34,331 nt of DNA from Burkholderiales bacterium (GCA_017302655.1 JAFLDE010000041.1:1-34331), one strand, 5' to 3'; counted from the first letter of the stretch, positions 15,976 through 26,281 are shown. Notes: generated from the letters alone by a model not told the origin. A program made the numbers and translations.

Positions 15976-17273
15976 GCTGCCCGGAACGACTCGCGCTGTT
16001 CGGCGACCTGCTGGACGTCATCGCCCCACCTGGTCCTGGAGCACGGCTCGATGACCCGCCCGCTGGCGTGCGCTGGCGGCCACGGCACTGGCTGCTGATC
16101 GAAGACGGCCGCATTGCCGCCGTGCAGACTGAGGCACCTGGGGCAGACTGGCCCCGGGACGAACGCCCAGGCCAGCTCATCTTGCCTGGCTTCATCGACA
16201 CCCATGTGCACGCACCGCAGCTGGACGTCATCGCCAGCTACGGCACCGAACTCCTGGACTGGCTGCAGCGCTACACGTTTCCGGCCGAGACCGCCTGGGC
16301 GGACGACGAGGTGGCGGCGCGGGGCAGTGCGCGCTTCCTGGACCAGCTCTTGCACCACGGCACCACCAGTGCCCTGGTCTTCCCCACCGTGCACAAGGGC
16401 AGCGTGGACGCGCTGTTCAGCGCTGCCTGGACACGTGGCATGCGCCTCGTGGCCGGCAAATGCCTGATGGATCGCCACGCGCCGCCTGCATTGACCGATA
16501 CCCCGGCCTCGGCCGAACGCGACACCCTGGACCTGCTGCAGCGCTGGCAGGGCCGAGGGCGCCTGGCCTACGCGCACACTGTGCGTTTTGCCCCTACCAG
16601 CACGGACGCGCAATTGCAGCTGGCCGGCGAGTTGCATGCCGCCCACCCTGGAAGCTATGTGCAGACCCATGTGGCCGAGAACCGGGCAGAGGTGCAATGG
16701 GTTCGCGAGCTGTTCCCGAGCAGCCGCAGCTACCTGGATGTGTACGAGCGGCACGGCCTGCTCACGCCGTACAGCACCCTTGCGCACGGCATCTGGCTGG
16801 ACGACGAAGACCGCGCCCGCCTGCGGGCCACCGGAGCCGTCATCGCCCACTGCCCGACCAGCAACCTGTTCCTGGGCAGCGGGCTGTTCGACTGGTCGTT
16901 GCACGCGCGGGTTTCGATCGCCACCGATGTGGGGGGCGGCACATCGCTCAGCATGCAGCGCACCCTGGCGGCGGCCTATCAGGTGGCCGCGCTGCAGGGC
17001 CGCCGACTGGACGCCTTCACGCTGCTGCATGCCGCGACAGCCGGCAATGCCGACAGCCTGCGACTCGGCAATGAGGTGGGCCGGCTGGAGCCGGGTTGCG
17101 TGGCCGATCTGGCCGCCTGGGATTGGGCGGAGCCGGATTCATTGCTGGCGCAGCGCCTGCAATTCGCGCAGTCGTTGCACGAGCGCCTGTTCGCCTGGCT
17201 GAGCTTGGGCGATGAGCGCCTGCTGCGCGGCGTCTGGGTCGCCGGCAAGCCCCAGGCAGCGGCCTCCGGCTGA
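15972..17273 (+). CDS. guaD: Guanine deaminase
   Basis: 433 residues, full length. It converts guanine to xanthine and ammonia with a zinc ion. The amidohydrolase metal set is present: PGFIDTHVHAPQLD (His78, His80), QTHVAEN (His233 and proton-shuttling Glu236), AHGIW (His272) and ATDVGGGTS (Asp319). GKCLMDRHAP and HCPTSNLFLGSG are typical of guanine deaminases rather than of other amidohydrolases. It is the last gene of the aidB-like / diguanylate cyclase operon, starting in the ATGA overlap. No other purine-catabolism genes (xanthine dehydrogenase, uric acid enzymes) lie nearby, although guaD often sits with them. A link between guanine salvage and c-di-GMP supply is tempting but unproven. 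Confidence 0.93.
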   Translation: MSCPERLALFGDLLDVIAPPGPGARLDDPPAGVRWRPRHWLLIEDGRIAAVQTEAPGADWPRDERPGQLILPGFIDTHVHAPQLDVIASYGTELLDWLQRYTFPAETAWADDEVAARGSARFLDQLLHHGTTSALVFPTVHKGSVDALFSAAWTRGMRLVAGKCLMDRHAPPALTDTPASAERDTLDLLQRWQGRGRLAYAHTVRFAPTSTDAQLQLAGELHAAHPGSYVQTHVAENRAEVQWVRELFPSSRSYLDVYERHGLLTPYSTLAHGIWLDDEDRARLRATGAVIAHCPTSNLFLGSGLFDWSLHARVSIATDVGGGTSLSMQRTLAAAYQVAALQGRRLDAFTLLHAATAGNADSLRLGNEVGRLEPGCVADLAAWDWAEPDSLLAQRLQFAQSLHERLFAWLSLGDERLLRGVWVAGKPQAAASG

Positions 17274-17280
17274 TCAGCGT

Positions 17281-17613
17281 TCAGCGCTCACGGGGCACGA
17301 TCTGGGTGGCCTGAAAGCCATCCGGCGCCAGTGGCTGGGGCTGGGTGACCTCCGCGTCGGGAGCCAAGGTCTCCGGCGCCCGCTGCGGCAGGCTGAGCCC
17401 ACGCCGGGCCAGCAGATGGCGTGCTTCGCCAAGTTCCTTCTGCAGAGTCTCGACCTGACGACGCGCCGCACTGACGTGCTGCAACTCCTGCTGCCGGCTC
17501 TGCTCCAGATGAACCACACGCGCCGCCGCTTGCTGCAGGCGGGTGCGAGCCCAAAGGCCCACCGCCGCTCCACCGACCAAGACTCCCAGACCCAACATCA
17601 AGGCTTCAGCCAT
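17281..17613 (-). CDS. Small membrane-anchored coiled-coil protein, unknown
   Basis: 110 residues. One N-terminal membrane helix (about 5-22, LMLGLGVLVGGAAVGLW) is followed by a strongly heptad-like helix from about 26 to 70 (LQQAAARVVHLEQSRQQELQ and onward), then a Pro-rich tail ending PRER. This is the layout of a membrane-tethered cytoplasmic coiled coil. AAGGAGAGG about 6 bases before ATG 17613 is one of the best ribosome sites in the window, which supports a real gene. It is convergent with guaD (7-base gap) and divergent from groES. I recognise no family; DUF1043/ZapG-like small proteins have a similar layout, but I see no specific match. Confidence 0.65.
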   Translation of the reverse strand: MAEALMLGLGVLVGGAAVGLWARTRLQQAAARVVHLEQSRQQELQHVSAARRQVETLQKELGEARHLLARRGLSLPQRAPETLAPDAEVTQPQPLAPDGFQATQIVPRER

Positions 17614-17698
17614 TTATGTTCCTCTCCTTGGCGTAAACGCCGCTCCCAGCGTAACGCCTTGTTGCGCCTCTGGCTGGCCGGGTCTTGCCGAACGCCCT

Positions 17699-17727
17699 CT
17701 TGAACTGCCGAGCGCCGCCCCTATACT
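17699..17727 (+). promoter_or_regulatory. groES promoter: heat-shock (RpoH) and possible sigma-70 elements
   Basis: CTTGAAC (17699-17705) and CCCCTATA (17718-17725), 12 bases apart, fit the RpoH consensus (CTTGAAA, N11-16, CCCCATNT) with few mismatches. The same stretch reads as sigma-70 TTGAAC-N16-TATACT. Transcription would start near 17734, right where the CIRCE operator begins. Confidence 0.75.
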
Positions 17728-17735
17728 TCCGGTCA

Positions 17736-17762
17736 CTAGCACTCGTGCAGTGCGAGTGCTAA
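17736..17762 (+). promoter_or_regulatory. CIRCE operator (HrcA-binding inverted repeat)
   Basis: CTAGCACTC-N9-GAGTGCTAA differs from the CIRCE consensus (TTAGCACTC-N9-GAGTGCTAA) at one base only. It lies nine bases after the -10 box and 73 bases before groES, where HrcA binding would block the start of transcription. Confidence 0.95.
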
Positions 17763-17835
17763 CAGCGAAGGCAGCTCGCGGCAATCCGCCGTCGGTGCCT
17801 CGCCCTCCCAACCGCAACCCTCGGAGAACCGTCGC

Positions 17836-18126
17836 ATGAAGCTGCGTCCCCTGCATGATCGCGTGATCGTCAAGCGCCTGGAGAACGAAACCAAGACCGC
17901 CTCGGGCATCGTCATCCCCGACAACGCCGCCGAGAAGCCCGACCAGGGCGAAGTGCTGGCCGTAGGCCCCGGCAAGCGCAATGACAAGGGTGAGCAAGTC
18001 GCCCTGAACGTGAAGGTCGGCGACCGCGTGCTGTTCGGCAAGTACAGCGGCCAGACCGTCAAGGTGGATGGCGATGAACTGCTGGTGATGAAGGAAGACG
18101 ACCTCTTCGCCGTCGTCGAAAAGTGA
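17836..18126 (+). CDS. groES: Co-chaperonin GroES
   Basis: 96 residues, the usual length. It forms the heptameric lid of the GroEL folding chamber in the cytoplasm. The sequence is canonical: [16 protein letters not shown], then [20 protein letters not shown], which contains the mobile loop with its Ile-Val-Ile GroEL contact, and [16 protein letters not shown] with [11 protein letters not shown] near the end. GGAG lies about 9 bases before the ATG. It is first in the groES-groEL operon, under RpoH-like promoter and CIRCE control. Confidence 0.99.
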   Translation: MKLRPLHDRVIVKRLENETKTASGIVIPDNAAEKPDQGEVLAVGPGKRNDKGEQVALNVKVGDRVLFGKYSGQTVKVDGDELLVMKEDDLFAVVEK

Positions 18127-18131
18127 ACTGA

Positions 18132-19914
<1,783 letters not shown>

Positions 19915-19922
19915 GTCCCTCG

Positions 19923-19946
19923 GCGGTCTGGCCCACGCCAGACCGC
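19923..19946 (+). terminator. Perfect hairpin just after groEL
   Basis: GCGGTCTGGC (19923-19932) pairs over all ten bases with 19937-19946 around a CCAC loop, nine bases after the groEL stop. No T-run follows, so it may protect the 3' end of the mRNA rather than end transcription; a proper terminator lies 54 bases on. Confidence 0.5.
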
Positions 19947-19999
19947 TGGCCGACCGGCACCCCCCATTTGCGGTGGTGCAAGTGGCCACCATCCATGAC

Positions 20000-20029
20000 A
20001 AAGGCCACCTTCGGGTGGCCTTTGTCTTT
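20000..20029 (+). terminator. Rho-independent terminator of the groESL operon
   Basis: AAAGGCCACC (20000-20009) pairs perfectly with 20014-20023 around TTCG, a C(UUCG)G tetraloop of high stability, followed by TTTGTCTTT. It separates groEL from the DUF1631 gene, which starts 28 bases on. The core matches the terminator after the porin. Confidence 0.85.
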
Positions 20030-20056
20030 GGGGGGCTCCTGAATAATGCGGCCCCG

Positions 20057-21967
20057 ATGAGCGTCCACCCCACCCTCCGTGCGATGACCGACCTCCTGCT
20101 GGACGAGCTGCCCACGCTCGCCCGCGAGGTGCTGGAGTCCACGCAGCACGCCTTGCAGTCGCAGCCCAAGCTGTTCGCCATGCAGGAAGCTTGGGCGCGT
20201 CGCCGCGGCCGCTTTTTGTCGGAGTTCCAAGACGAGTTGCGCCCACAGCTCGAGCGCCTTCGCGAAGGCGACCTGAACCCGCGCAAGATGGCGAGCAGCC
20301 GACCCGGCCAGCTGAGCCTGGTGGACGAGCACCAGGCCTTGCGCGATGTCGGCGTGGGCCATGTGGCGCAGCTGTGCCAGGAAGCCAGTCAGCAGGAGTT
20401 GTTTCAGCTCGGCAATTTCTTTACCGGATTGCATCGTGGGCCGGTGGCGGGCCGCGACTTGAATGCCCTGCGCCCCGCCCTCTTCGCACGCGCGCTGGTC
20501 GACGTGCTGGCTGGTCCGGATCTCAATGCGGATCAGCATTTCGAACTGGTGCGCGCGGCGGCACCGAGCTTGGCAGCTGCCCTGGTGCCGCGGTACCAGA
20601 AGCTGGTCGCCCTGATGGAGGACGCTCAGCTCACACCCATGGTCTCGACCCGCCCGGGTCAGGAGCGACGCCGCTCGCTGTTCGCGCGGGACTCCCAACC
20701 GGGCGCACTGGCCGACTGGCACGCACGCAGCCAGGTCATCCACTCGCGGCCACAGATGTTGCCCAAGGGAGGCGATCCGATGCTGGATCGCCTCTACGAG
20801 CGCATCCTGGCCGATCCGTCGCTGGCCGCGCCGGTCAAGGCCCAGCTTGCACGCCTGCAGGTGGCGGTGGCTCGCCTCAGCCGGGACGATGCCAGCTTGC
20901 TGCGGAACGAGGCCCACCCCACCTGGCGACTCATCAACGCCGTGGCCGCCTATTGCAGCGGCTTCCACGACGCGCAGGATCCCCGGCTTGTCGAATTCTT
21001 GCGCTTCCTGGAAGACCAAACCGGCGCTCTGGTGCATGCGGCGCACCCCAGCAGCCAGCAGTTCGACTACTTGCTGCGCCTGGTCGATGCGTTCATTGCA
21101 CGCCAGGCTCGCGAACGCACCGAACCATCGAAGGAGGCCCTGGCCGCCTTGGAGCGCGAACCGCACCGGGGCACCTGGCTGAAAGTGCTTCGCGAGCAAT
21201 TGGACGAACAAGCGCGGCGCCTGAAGTTGAGCAACAGCGCGCGGCGCTTTCTGCATGGTCGCTGGGCGCCGCTGGTGGCCGGATCCATGGTGAAGCTGGG
21301 TTCTGACCACGCCGTGGTGCAACGCCTGTTGCATTGGGTGGAGCCCCTGCTCGACAGCCTTCGCGAGCGAAGCGACGGGGTCGAGAAGGAGCAATTGCGC
21401 CGCAGCCTGCCGCCGCTGGTGGCCGGAATCGAGTCTCTGCTTGCGCCTCTGGCTCTGGCCGACGAACAACGCAAGGGCCTGCTGAACGACCTCATGGCCC
21501 TGCACAGCCGGGTGCTGAGCGCGCGGGGCGATGGGCAGGCCCGGCCGCGCAGCGATGCGCCTGACGAAGCCGAGGTCAGCCGCTTCGTCGAGGAACGCGA
21601 CAGCGAGCACGCCTCGGTGTTCGCGCATGCCCAGGTCAGCATGTCGGAGTTGCCCACGCAGCCCTTGCCCTTGCCTCATGCGGGTGAATCGCAGCAGCGC
21701 ACCGAAAGCCAGCTCTGGCTGGACGGCCTGCGTATCGGCGGCTGGTTCCACCTCTTCTGCGACGACAACTGGAGCACCACGCAACTGGTGTGGATCGGCG
21801 AGGACAGGCAGTTGTTCCTCTTCGTCGATCAAGGCGGCGAGCACCGTCGCTCCCTCACCGCTGGGGCGCTGGCCAAGCTCTACCTCAACGGGCTGGCCAT
21901 GTACCTGGAGCAGGACGGTCTGCTGGAGCGTGCCGTGGCCACGCTGCTGCAAGACCTGGATCGATGA
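20057..21967 (+). CDS. DUF1631-family protein
   Basis: 636 residues, soluble, with no signal peptide or membrane helix. Most of it is helical, with an N-terminal LLDELPTLAREVLESTQHALQSQ region, HAMQEAWARRRGRFLSEFQ-like helices, and an HPTWRLINAVAAYCSGFHD segment in the middle. These features match the DUF1631 family of beta- and gammaproteobacteria from memory. The last 90 residues (from about SQLWLDGLRIGGWFHLF) look beta-rich and may be a PilZ-like barrel, which would suggest nucleotide binding; I see no clear RxxxR c-di-GMP motif. The start ATG 20057 follows the groEL terminator. Its stop overlaps the start of the patatin autotransporter (ATGA), hinting at joint expression. Molecular function is not known to me. 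Confidence 0.8.
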   Translation: MSVHPTLRAMTDLLLDELPTLAREVLESTQHALQSQPKLFAMQEAWARRRGRFLSEFQDELRPQLERLREGDLNPRKMASSRPGQLSLVDEHQALRDVGVGHVAQLCQEASQQELFQLGNFFTGLHRGPVAGRDLNALRPALFARALVDVLAGPDLNADQHFELVRAAAPSLAAALVPRYQKLVALMEDAQLTPMVSTRPGQERRRSLFARDSQPGALADWHARSQVIHSRPQMLPKGGDPMLDRLYERILADPSLAAPVKAQLARLQVAVARLSRDDASLLRNEAHPTWRLINAVAAYCSGFHDAQDPRLVEFLRFLEDQTGALVHAAHPSSQQFDYLLRLVDAFIARQARERTEPSKEALAALEREPHRGTWLKVLREQLDEQARRLKLSNSARRFLHGRWAPLVAGSMVKLGSDHAVVQRLLHWVEPLLDSLRERSDGVEKEQLRRSLPPLVAGIESLLAPLALADEQRKGLLNDLMALHSRVLSARGDGQARPRSDAPDEAEVSRFVEERDSEHASVFAHAQVSMSELPTQPLPLPHAGESQQRTESQLWLDGLRIGGWFHLFCDDNWSTTQLVWIGEDRQLFLFVDQGGEHRRSLTAGALAKLYLNGLAMYLEQDGLLERAVATLLQDLDR

Positions 21968-24189
21968 GCCTGCGAAGCCGGGTCGTCGCACTGCTCGGCC
22001 TGCTGCTTGTCCTGCTGCTGCAGGCCCATGCGCAGGCCGAGCCGCGTGTCCGCCCCGCCGTAGGCTTGGTGCTCAGCGGTGGCGGCGCGCGAGGGCTCAC
22101 GCACATCGGCGTCCTCAAGGTGCTGGAGCGCGAGCGAATTCCGGTCGACTTCATCGCCGGCACGTCCATGGGCGCCATCGTGGGCGGCCTTTACGCGAGC
22201 GGCATGAGTGCCGAGCAACTGGAGGCCGAACTGCTCAAGCTGGACTGGGACCGGGTGTTCTCCAGCCGCGTCGATCGCCAGCACCTGCCGCATCGCCGCA
22301 AGGACGAGGACTACGGCTTCTCGGCCGCTGTGGAACTGGGCATTCGCGACGGTGAGCTGCGCTTGCCCACCGGCACCGTGTCCGCCCGCGTGCTGGAGGT
22401 GCTGCTGCGCCGCCTCACCCTGCCGGTTCGCCACATCGAGCGCTTCGACGCGCTGCCCATTCCCTTCCGCGCCGTGGCCACCGACATGGAGTCGGGCGCC
22501 GCCATCGTCATGGACGACGGCGACCTGGCGCAGGCCCTGCGCGCCAGCATGAGCGTGCCCGGCTTGTTCGCCCCCATCGAGCGCCAGGACCGCATCCTCG
22601 GCGACGGTGGTCTGGTGAACAACGTGCCCATTGACGTGGCCCGCTCCATGGGCGCCCGGCGGCTGCTGGTGGTCAACATCGGCACCCCATTGGCCGGCCG
22701 CGACACCCTGAATTCCGCCATCGGCCTGACCAGCCAGATGCTGGCCATCCTCACCGAGCAAAACGTGAAGCGAAGCCTGGCCATGCTGGGCCGCGAGGAC
22801 GTGCTGATCGCCCCCGATCTCGGCGATATGAGCAGTGGGGATTTCGAGCGGGGCGCTGAGTTCATCCGCATCGGCGAAGCCAGCGCCCAAGCGCAATTGC
22901 CCGAGTTGCGGGCCCTCGCGCTGCCACCCGCCGAGTACGCGGCCTGGCGCGCTGCACGCGCGCAGCCGTCGGCCGCCGTGCGCCGCCTGACGGGCATCCG
23001 CTTTGAAGGCGCCGAGCGCTCCCGGCCCGAGCGCTGGCTGCCCATCCTAGGCAGCCGGCAGGGCGAGCCCTTCCAGGCTCATGAAGCCGTGCGCGACACG
23101 CGCAAGCTCGCTGCCAGCGGCGACTACGCGCGCGTGGACTTCCGCCTGGATCCCACTGCAGCGGGCGAGGAACTGGTGTTCATGGTCGAAGAGAAGCCCT
23201 GGGGCCCGCACTACCTGCGCGTGGGCCTGGACCTGAGCACCGACGACAGCGGCGCCAGCGGCTTCAACTTGCGCATCAGCCACAACCTGCACTGGGTCAA
23301 CCGGCTGGGCGCCGAATGGCGCAACCAGCTCGCGCTGGGCCGCAACCCAAGGGCGTTCAGCGAGTTCTACCAACCGCTCACCTCCACCCTCGGCGGCCCG
23401 CACGACTTCTTTGTGGCCGGTTGGGGCGACTTCGCGCGCCGTGAGCACCTGCTGTTCCACGCCGACGGCAGCGAGGCCGCCCGCCTGACCGCCAAGACCC
23501 TGACCTCGGGCCTCGATATCGGCCGCCCCTGGGGCCGACTCGGCGAAGTACGCCTGGGCCTTTGGCAGGAAGCGGCTCGCTGGAGCGAGCGCATCAGTGA
23601 AATCGCCCTGCCGCAGGACCGTCTGGGCAAAGTCCAGCACCTGCGTGGCGTGCGCCTGCGCCTCGACCTGGACCAGCTCGACGCCGCAAGCTTTGCCCGC
23701 GACGGCTGGCGACTCGCCCTCACGGGCATCAGTGGCCAGCAGCGGGGTCTGAGCGGTCGCGCCGAGCGCCTCGAGCTCTCCTACACCCATGCCCAAAGCT
23801 GGGGTCTGGGCACGCTGAACCTGCATGCCCGCGCCGCACGCACCCGCGCACTGCCGGATGTGCCGGCCGGACCCTTCGCACTCGGCGGCTTTCAGCAACT
23901 CTCGGGCTTGCGCACGGATCAGCTGCACGGCAACGCTTTGCTGCTGATGCGTGCTTCCTATTACCAACGCCTGAACGAACATCCCGTGCTGACGCGCGGA
24001 TGGTTTGCCGGCGCCTCGCTGGAGACCGGCAACGTCTGGCTCGATCCAGGCCTGCTGGGCCTGCGTGGCTTGCGCACCGCAGGCTCGATATTCCTGGGCG
24101 CCGACACCGGCATCGGCCCGCTCTACCTGGCCCTGGGCGCCGAGCGTTCAGGCAACCGGGCGGTCTATCTTTTCCTCGGACGGCCCTGA
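21964..24189 (+). CDS. Patatin-like phospholipase with POTRA and outer-membrane barrel (PlpD-type, type Vd)
   Basis: 741 residues, close to Pseudomonas PlpD. A signal peptide (about 1-25) leads to the patatin domain: oxyanion loop GGGARG (39-44), nucleophile Ser68 in GTSMG, and catalytic Asp214 in DGGLVNN. A POTRA-like module follows (about 340-415, VRRLTGIRFEGAE onward), then a TamA/BamA-like barrel to the end. PlpD-type proteins pass their lipase domain through or onto the outer membrane and cleave phospholipids. Catalytic residues are intact, so it should be active. It begins in the overlap with DUF1631. A fused barrel distinguishes it from intracellular RssA-like patatins. Whether the lipase domain is released or stays bound is unknown. 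Confidence 0.92.
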   Translation: MSLRSRVVALLGLLLVLLLQAHAQAEPRVRPAVGLVLSGGGARGLTHIGVLKVLERERIPVDFIAGTSMGAIVGGLYASGMSAEQLEAELLKLDWDRVFSSRVDRQHLPHRRKDEDYGFSAAVELGIRDGELRLPTGTVSARVLEVLLRRLTLPVRHIERFDALPIPFRAVATDMESGAAIVMDDGDLAQALRASMSVPGLFAPIERQDRILGDGGLVNNVPIDVARSMGARRLLVVNIGTPLAGRDTLNSAIGLTSQMLAILTEQNVKRSLAMLGREDVLIAPDLGDMSSGDFERGAEFIRIGEASAQAQLPELRALALPPAEYAAWRAARAQPSAAVRRLTGIRFEGAERSRPERWLPILGSRQGEPFQAHEAVRDTRKLAASGDYARVDFRLDPTAAGEELVFMVEEKPWGPHYLRVGLDLSTDDSGASGFNLRISHNLHWVNRLGAEWRNQLALGRNPRAFSEFYQPLTSTLGGPHDFFVAGWGDFARREHLLFHADGSEAARLTAKTLTSGLDIGRPWGRLGEVRLGLWQEAARWSERISEIALPQDRLGKVQHLRGVRLRLDLDQLDAASFARDGWRLALTGISGQQRGLSGRAERLELSYTHAQSWGLGTLNLHARAARTRALPDVPAGPFALGGFQQLSGLRTDQLHGNALLLMRASYYQRLNEHPVLTRGWFAGASLETGNVWLDPGLLGLRGLRTAGSIFLGADTGIGPLYLALGAERSGNRAVYLFLGRP

Positions 24190-24202
24190 AGGCTCCCACG
24201 CC

Positions 24203-25420
24203 ATGAAAACCTTCGATCTGATCGTCTTCGGCGCGACCGGCTTCACAGGCCGCCTGGTGGCCGAGTACCTGCACAAGAGCGGGGCCACGCGCTGGGCCAT
24301 GGCCGGGCGAAGCCTCGACAAGCTCGCCGCTGTGCGCGACGAATTGGGCCTGCCCGCTGACATTCCCCTGCTCACCGCCGATGCCGGCGACGCCACCGCG
24401 CTGCAGGCCCTGGTTCGCCGCACGCGGGTCGTCATCACCACAGTAGGCCCCTACCAGCTCTACGGCGAGCCGCTGGCCACCGCCTGCGCCGAGGCCGGCA
24501 CCGACTACGTGGACCTCTGCGGCGAGCCGCTGTGGATGGCCCAGATGATCGACAAGCTCACCCCGCTGGCGCGGCGAAGCGGCGCGCGCATCGTCTTCTC
24601 CTGCGGCTTCGACTCCATCCCCTTCGACCTGGGCGTGGTCTACCTGCAAGCCGAGGCGCAGGCCCGCTTCGGCCAGCCGCTGCGCGAGGTGCGCGGCCGC
24701 GTGGCGCGCATGAAGGGCATCGCCTCGGGCGGCACCCTGGCCAGCATGCTCGCCACCGTCGAGGCCATCCGCCGCGAGCCGGGCCTGATGAAGCAGATGG
24801 TCAACCCGTTCGCGCTCTGCGAGGGCTTCAAGGGCCCGCGGCAACCGAACGACCAGACCGCCGAGTACGACGACTGGGCGGATGCCTGGAGCGGACCTTT
24901 CGTGATGGCCGCCATCAACACCAAGAACGTGCACCGCAGCAACGCCTTGCGCGGCCACCCCTGGGGCGCGGACTTCCTCTACTCCGAGCGCCTGCTGACC
25001 GGCAAGCCCGGCGCGGGCGACAAGGGCGCCAAAAAGGCCAAGGCCCTGGCTCGCTTCACCAAGCTGCAGAACCTGCTGCTGGGCTGGGGCCCCAGCCGCG
25101 CACTGCTGCGCCGCTTCGTGCTGGCCAAGCCTGGCGAAGGCCCCACGCTGAAGCAGCGCGAGGAGGGCCACTACACCTGCTGGTTCAGCGGCAAGGCACC
25201 CGACGGCACGCTGCTGCGCGCTGTCGTGAAGGGCGACCGCGACCCCGGCTACGGCTCAACCTGCAAGCTCATCAGCGAGGCCGCGCTGTGCCTGGCGCAC
25301 GACGTGAACCAGAACCAAACCCCGGGCGGCGTCTGGACCCCGGGCAGCGCCCTAGGCCTCGCCCTGGTGCGGCGACTGCACGATCGGGCCGGGCTGAGCT
25401 TCGAGATCGCGGCGAGCTGA
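24203..25420 (+). CDS. Saccharopine dehydrogenase-like NAD(P) oxidoreductase
   Basis: 405 residues. The N-terminus is a Rossmann fold with FGATGFTGRLVAEYL (G10-x-x-G13-x-x-G16) and AGRSLDKLAAVRDEL after the second strand. TTVGPYQLYGEPLATACAEAGTDYVDLCGE and SCGFDSIPFDLGV follow, as in the saccharopine-dehydrogenase-like family that includes mycobacterial trans-acting enoyl reductases (Rv2953 type). True lysine-pathway saccharopine dehydrogenase is unlikely. A role in lipid or polyketide reduction is possible by family. It lies 13 bases after the patatin gene on the same strand, so the DUF1631-patatin-oxidoreductase set may be one transcript with a membrane-lipid theme. No terminator is seen in the 81 bases that follow, before the convergent gene. 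Confidence 0.87.
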   Translation: MKTFDLIVFGATGFTGRLVAEYLHKSGATRWAMAGRSLDKLAAVRDELGLPADIPLLTADAGDATALQALVRRTRVVITTVGPYQLYGEPLATACAEAGTDYVDLCGEPLWMAQMIDKLTPLARRSGARIVFSCGFDSIPFDLGVVYLQAEAQARFGQPLREVRGRVARMKGIASGGTLASMLATVEAIRREPGLMKQMVNPFALCEGFKGPRQPNDQTAEYDDWADAWSGPFVMAAINTKNVHRSNALRGHPWGADFLYSERLLTGKPGAGDKGAKKAKALARFTKLQNLLLGWGPSRALLRRFVLAKPGEGPTLKQREEGHYTCWFSGKAPDGTLLRAVVKGDRDPGYGSTCKLISEAALCLAHDVNQNQTPGGVWTPGSALGLALVRRLHDRAGLSFEIAAS

Positions 25421-25501
25421 ACGGAGCTCGCAGCTCGGCGCATCGGCTGTCATGTCCGGTCCAGCGCCCAGGGCGCCAGGGTGTCCCTGCGAAGGCGCCG
25501 T

Positions 25502-26266
25502 TCAGTAGAGGTTGGACGACGTGCTGACCGAGCCCGACACCGGCGTGCCGTTCTCCGTGAACACGGTGCCCGCCAGCATCGCGACGCCCAATTGCACGCG
25601 CAGGCCGATCGCATTTCGCTCCATCACCGTGTCCACCACACGGCCGCGGTAGTCGAGCAGGATCCCGGCCTCGCCGTTGTCCATCGCCCAGGAATCCTTG
25701 ACCTGGCCTTTGCCCATCCAGATGCCCTTTGAACTGTTGTGTCGCACCGTCACCCGCTGAGCCAGCAGATTGTCGGCACGAAGCCCGCTGTAGTTGTTCT
25801 CCAAGTGCAAGTCCTCCACGATCGAGGTCGACTTGCCGTCGATGTCGATGGCGAACCGCGAAAAGCCACGCACGCGCCCATTGCGAACCTGCACATTGGT
25901 GGTCTCGGAAGCGCTGTAGACACCGACGGTTCCACCCGTTTGGTAGTTGGCACAGTTCTGCGTCTTGGAACACACCGCCGGCCCGACGATCTGGAAGCCG
26001 TTGAGATCGATGACGACGTGCAGGTTGGGTCCCACCTCAATGCCGTGCTGGCCGGCCGGCACGACCAAGTTGCTGGTCAGCCGGTAGGTGCCCGAGGTGC
26101 CGATGCTGATGGGGAAACCGGGCGCGTCGGTGGCATGCACACCGCCTGCCGTGGCGTTGGTCTGGTTCAGGTTCACGACGCCATCGCCATCACGGGTTTG
26201 TGCGTGGGCCAGCGTGCTTGCAAGGCTCAAGGCGGTGGCGAGGGCGATGGGGGCGAAGCGGTTCAT
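25502..26266 (-). CDS. Secreted right-handed beta-helix protein
   Basis: 254 residues. The signal peptide (about 1-23, ALATALSLASTLAHA) is clear. The mature part has IDLNGFQIVGP, VGVYSASETTNVQVRNGRVRGFSRFAIDIDG, IVEDLHLENNYSGLRADN, AQRVTVRHNSSKGIWMGKG and similar turns of about 22 residues, the pattern of parallel beta-helices seen in pectate-lyase-like and NosD-like proteins. I see no catalytic Asp cluster, so an enzyme role is not supported. Two Cys in CSKTQNC may form a small loop. GGAG lies about 7 bases before the ATG. The gene follows the two-component cluster on the same strand with an 86-base gap holding inverted repeats, so it probably has its own promoter. Confidence 0.8.
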   Translation of the reverse strand: MNRFAPIALATALSLASTLAHAQTRDGDGVVNLNQTNATAGGVHATDAPGFPISIGTSGTYRLTSNLVVPAGQHGIEVGPNLHVVIDLNGFQIVGPAVCSKTQNCANYQTGGTVGVYSASETTNVQVRNGRVRGFSRFAIDIDGKSTSIVEDLHLENNYSGLRADNLLAQRVTVRHNSSKGIWMGKGQVKDSWAMDNGEAGILLDYRGRVVDTVMERNAIGLRVQLGVAMLAGTVFTENGTPVSGSVSTSSNLY

Positions 26267-26281
26267 GGCGAGACTCCGAAG

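Noticed and set aside
25421-25501. Possible bidirectional terminator between the oxidoreductase and beta-helix genes
   Set aside because: Short GC-rich repeats are present but no convincing stem with a T-run on either strand.
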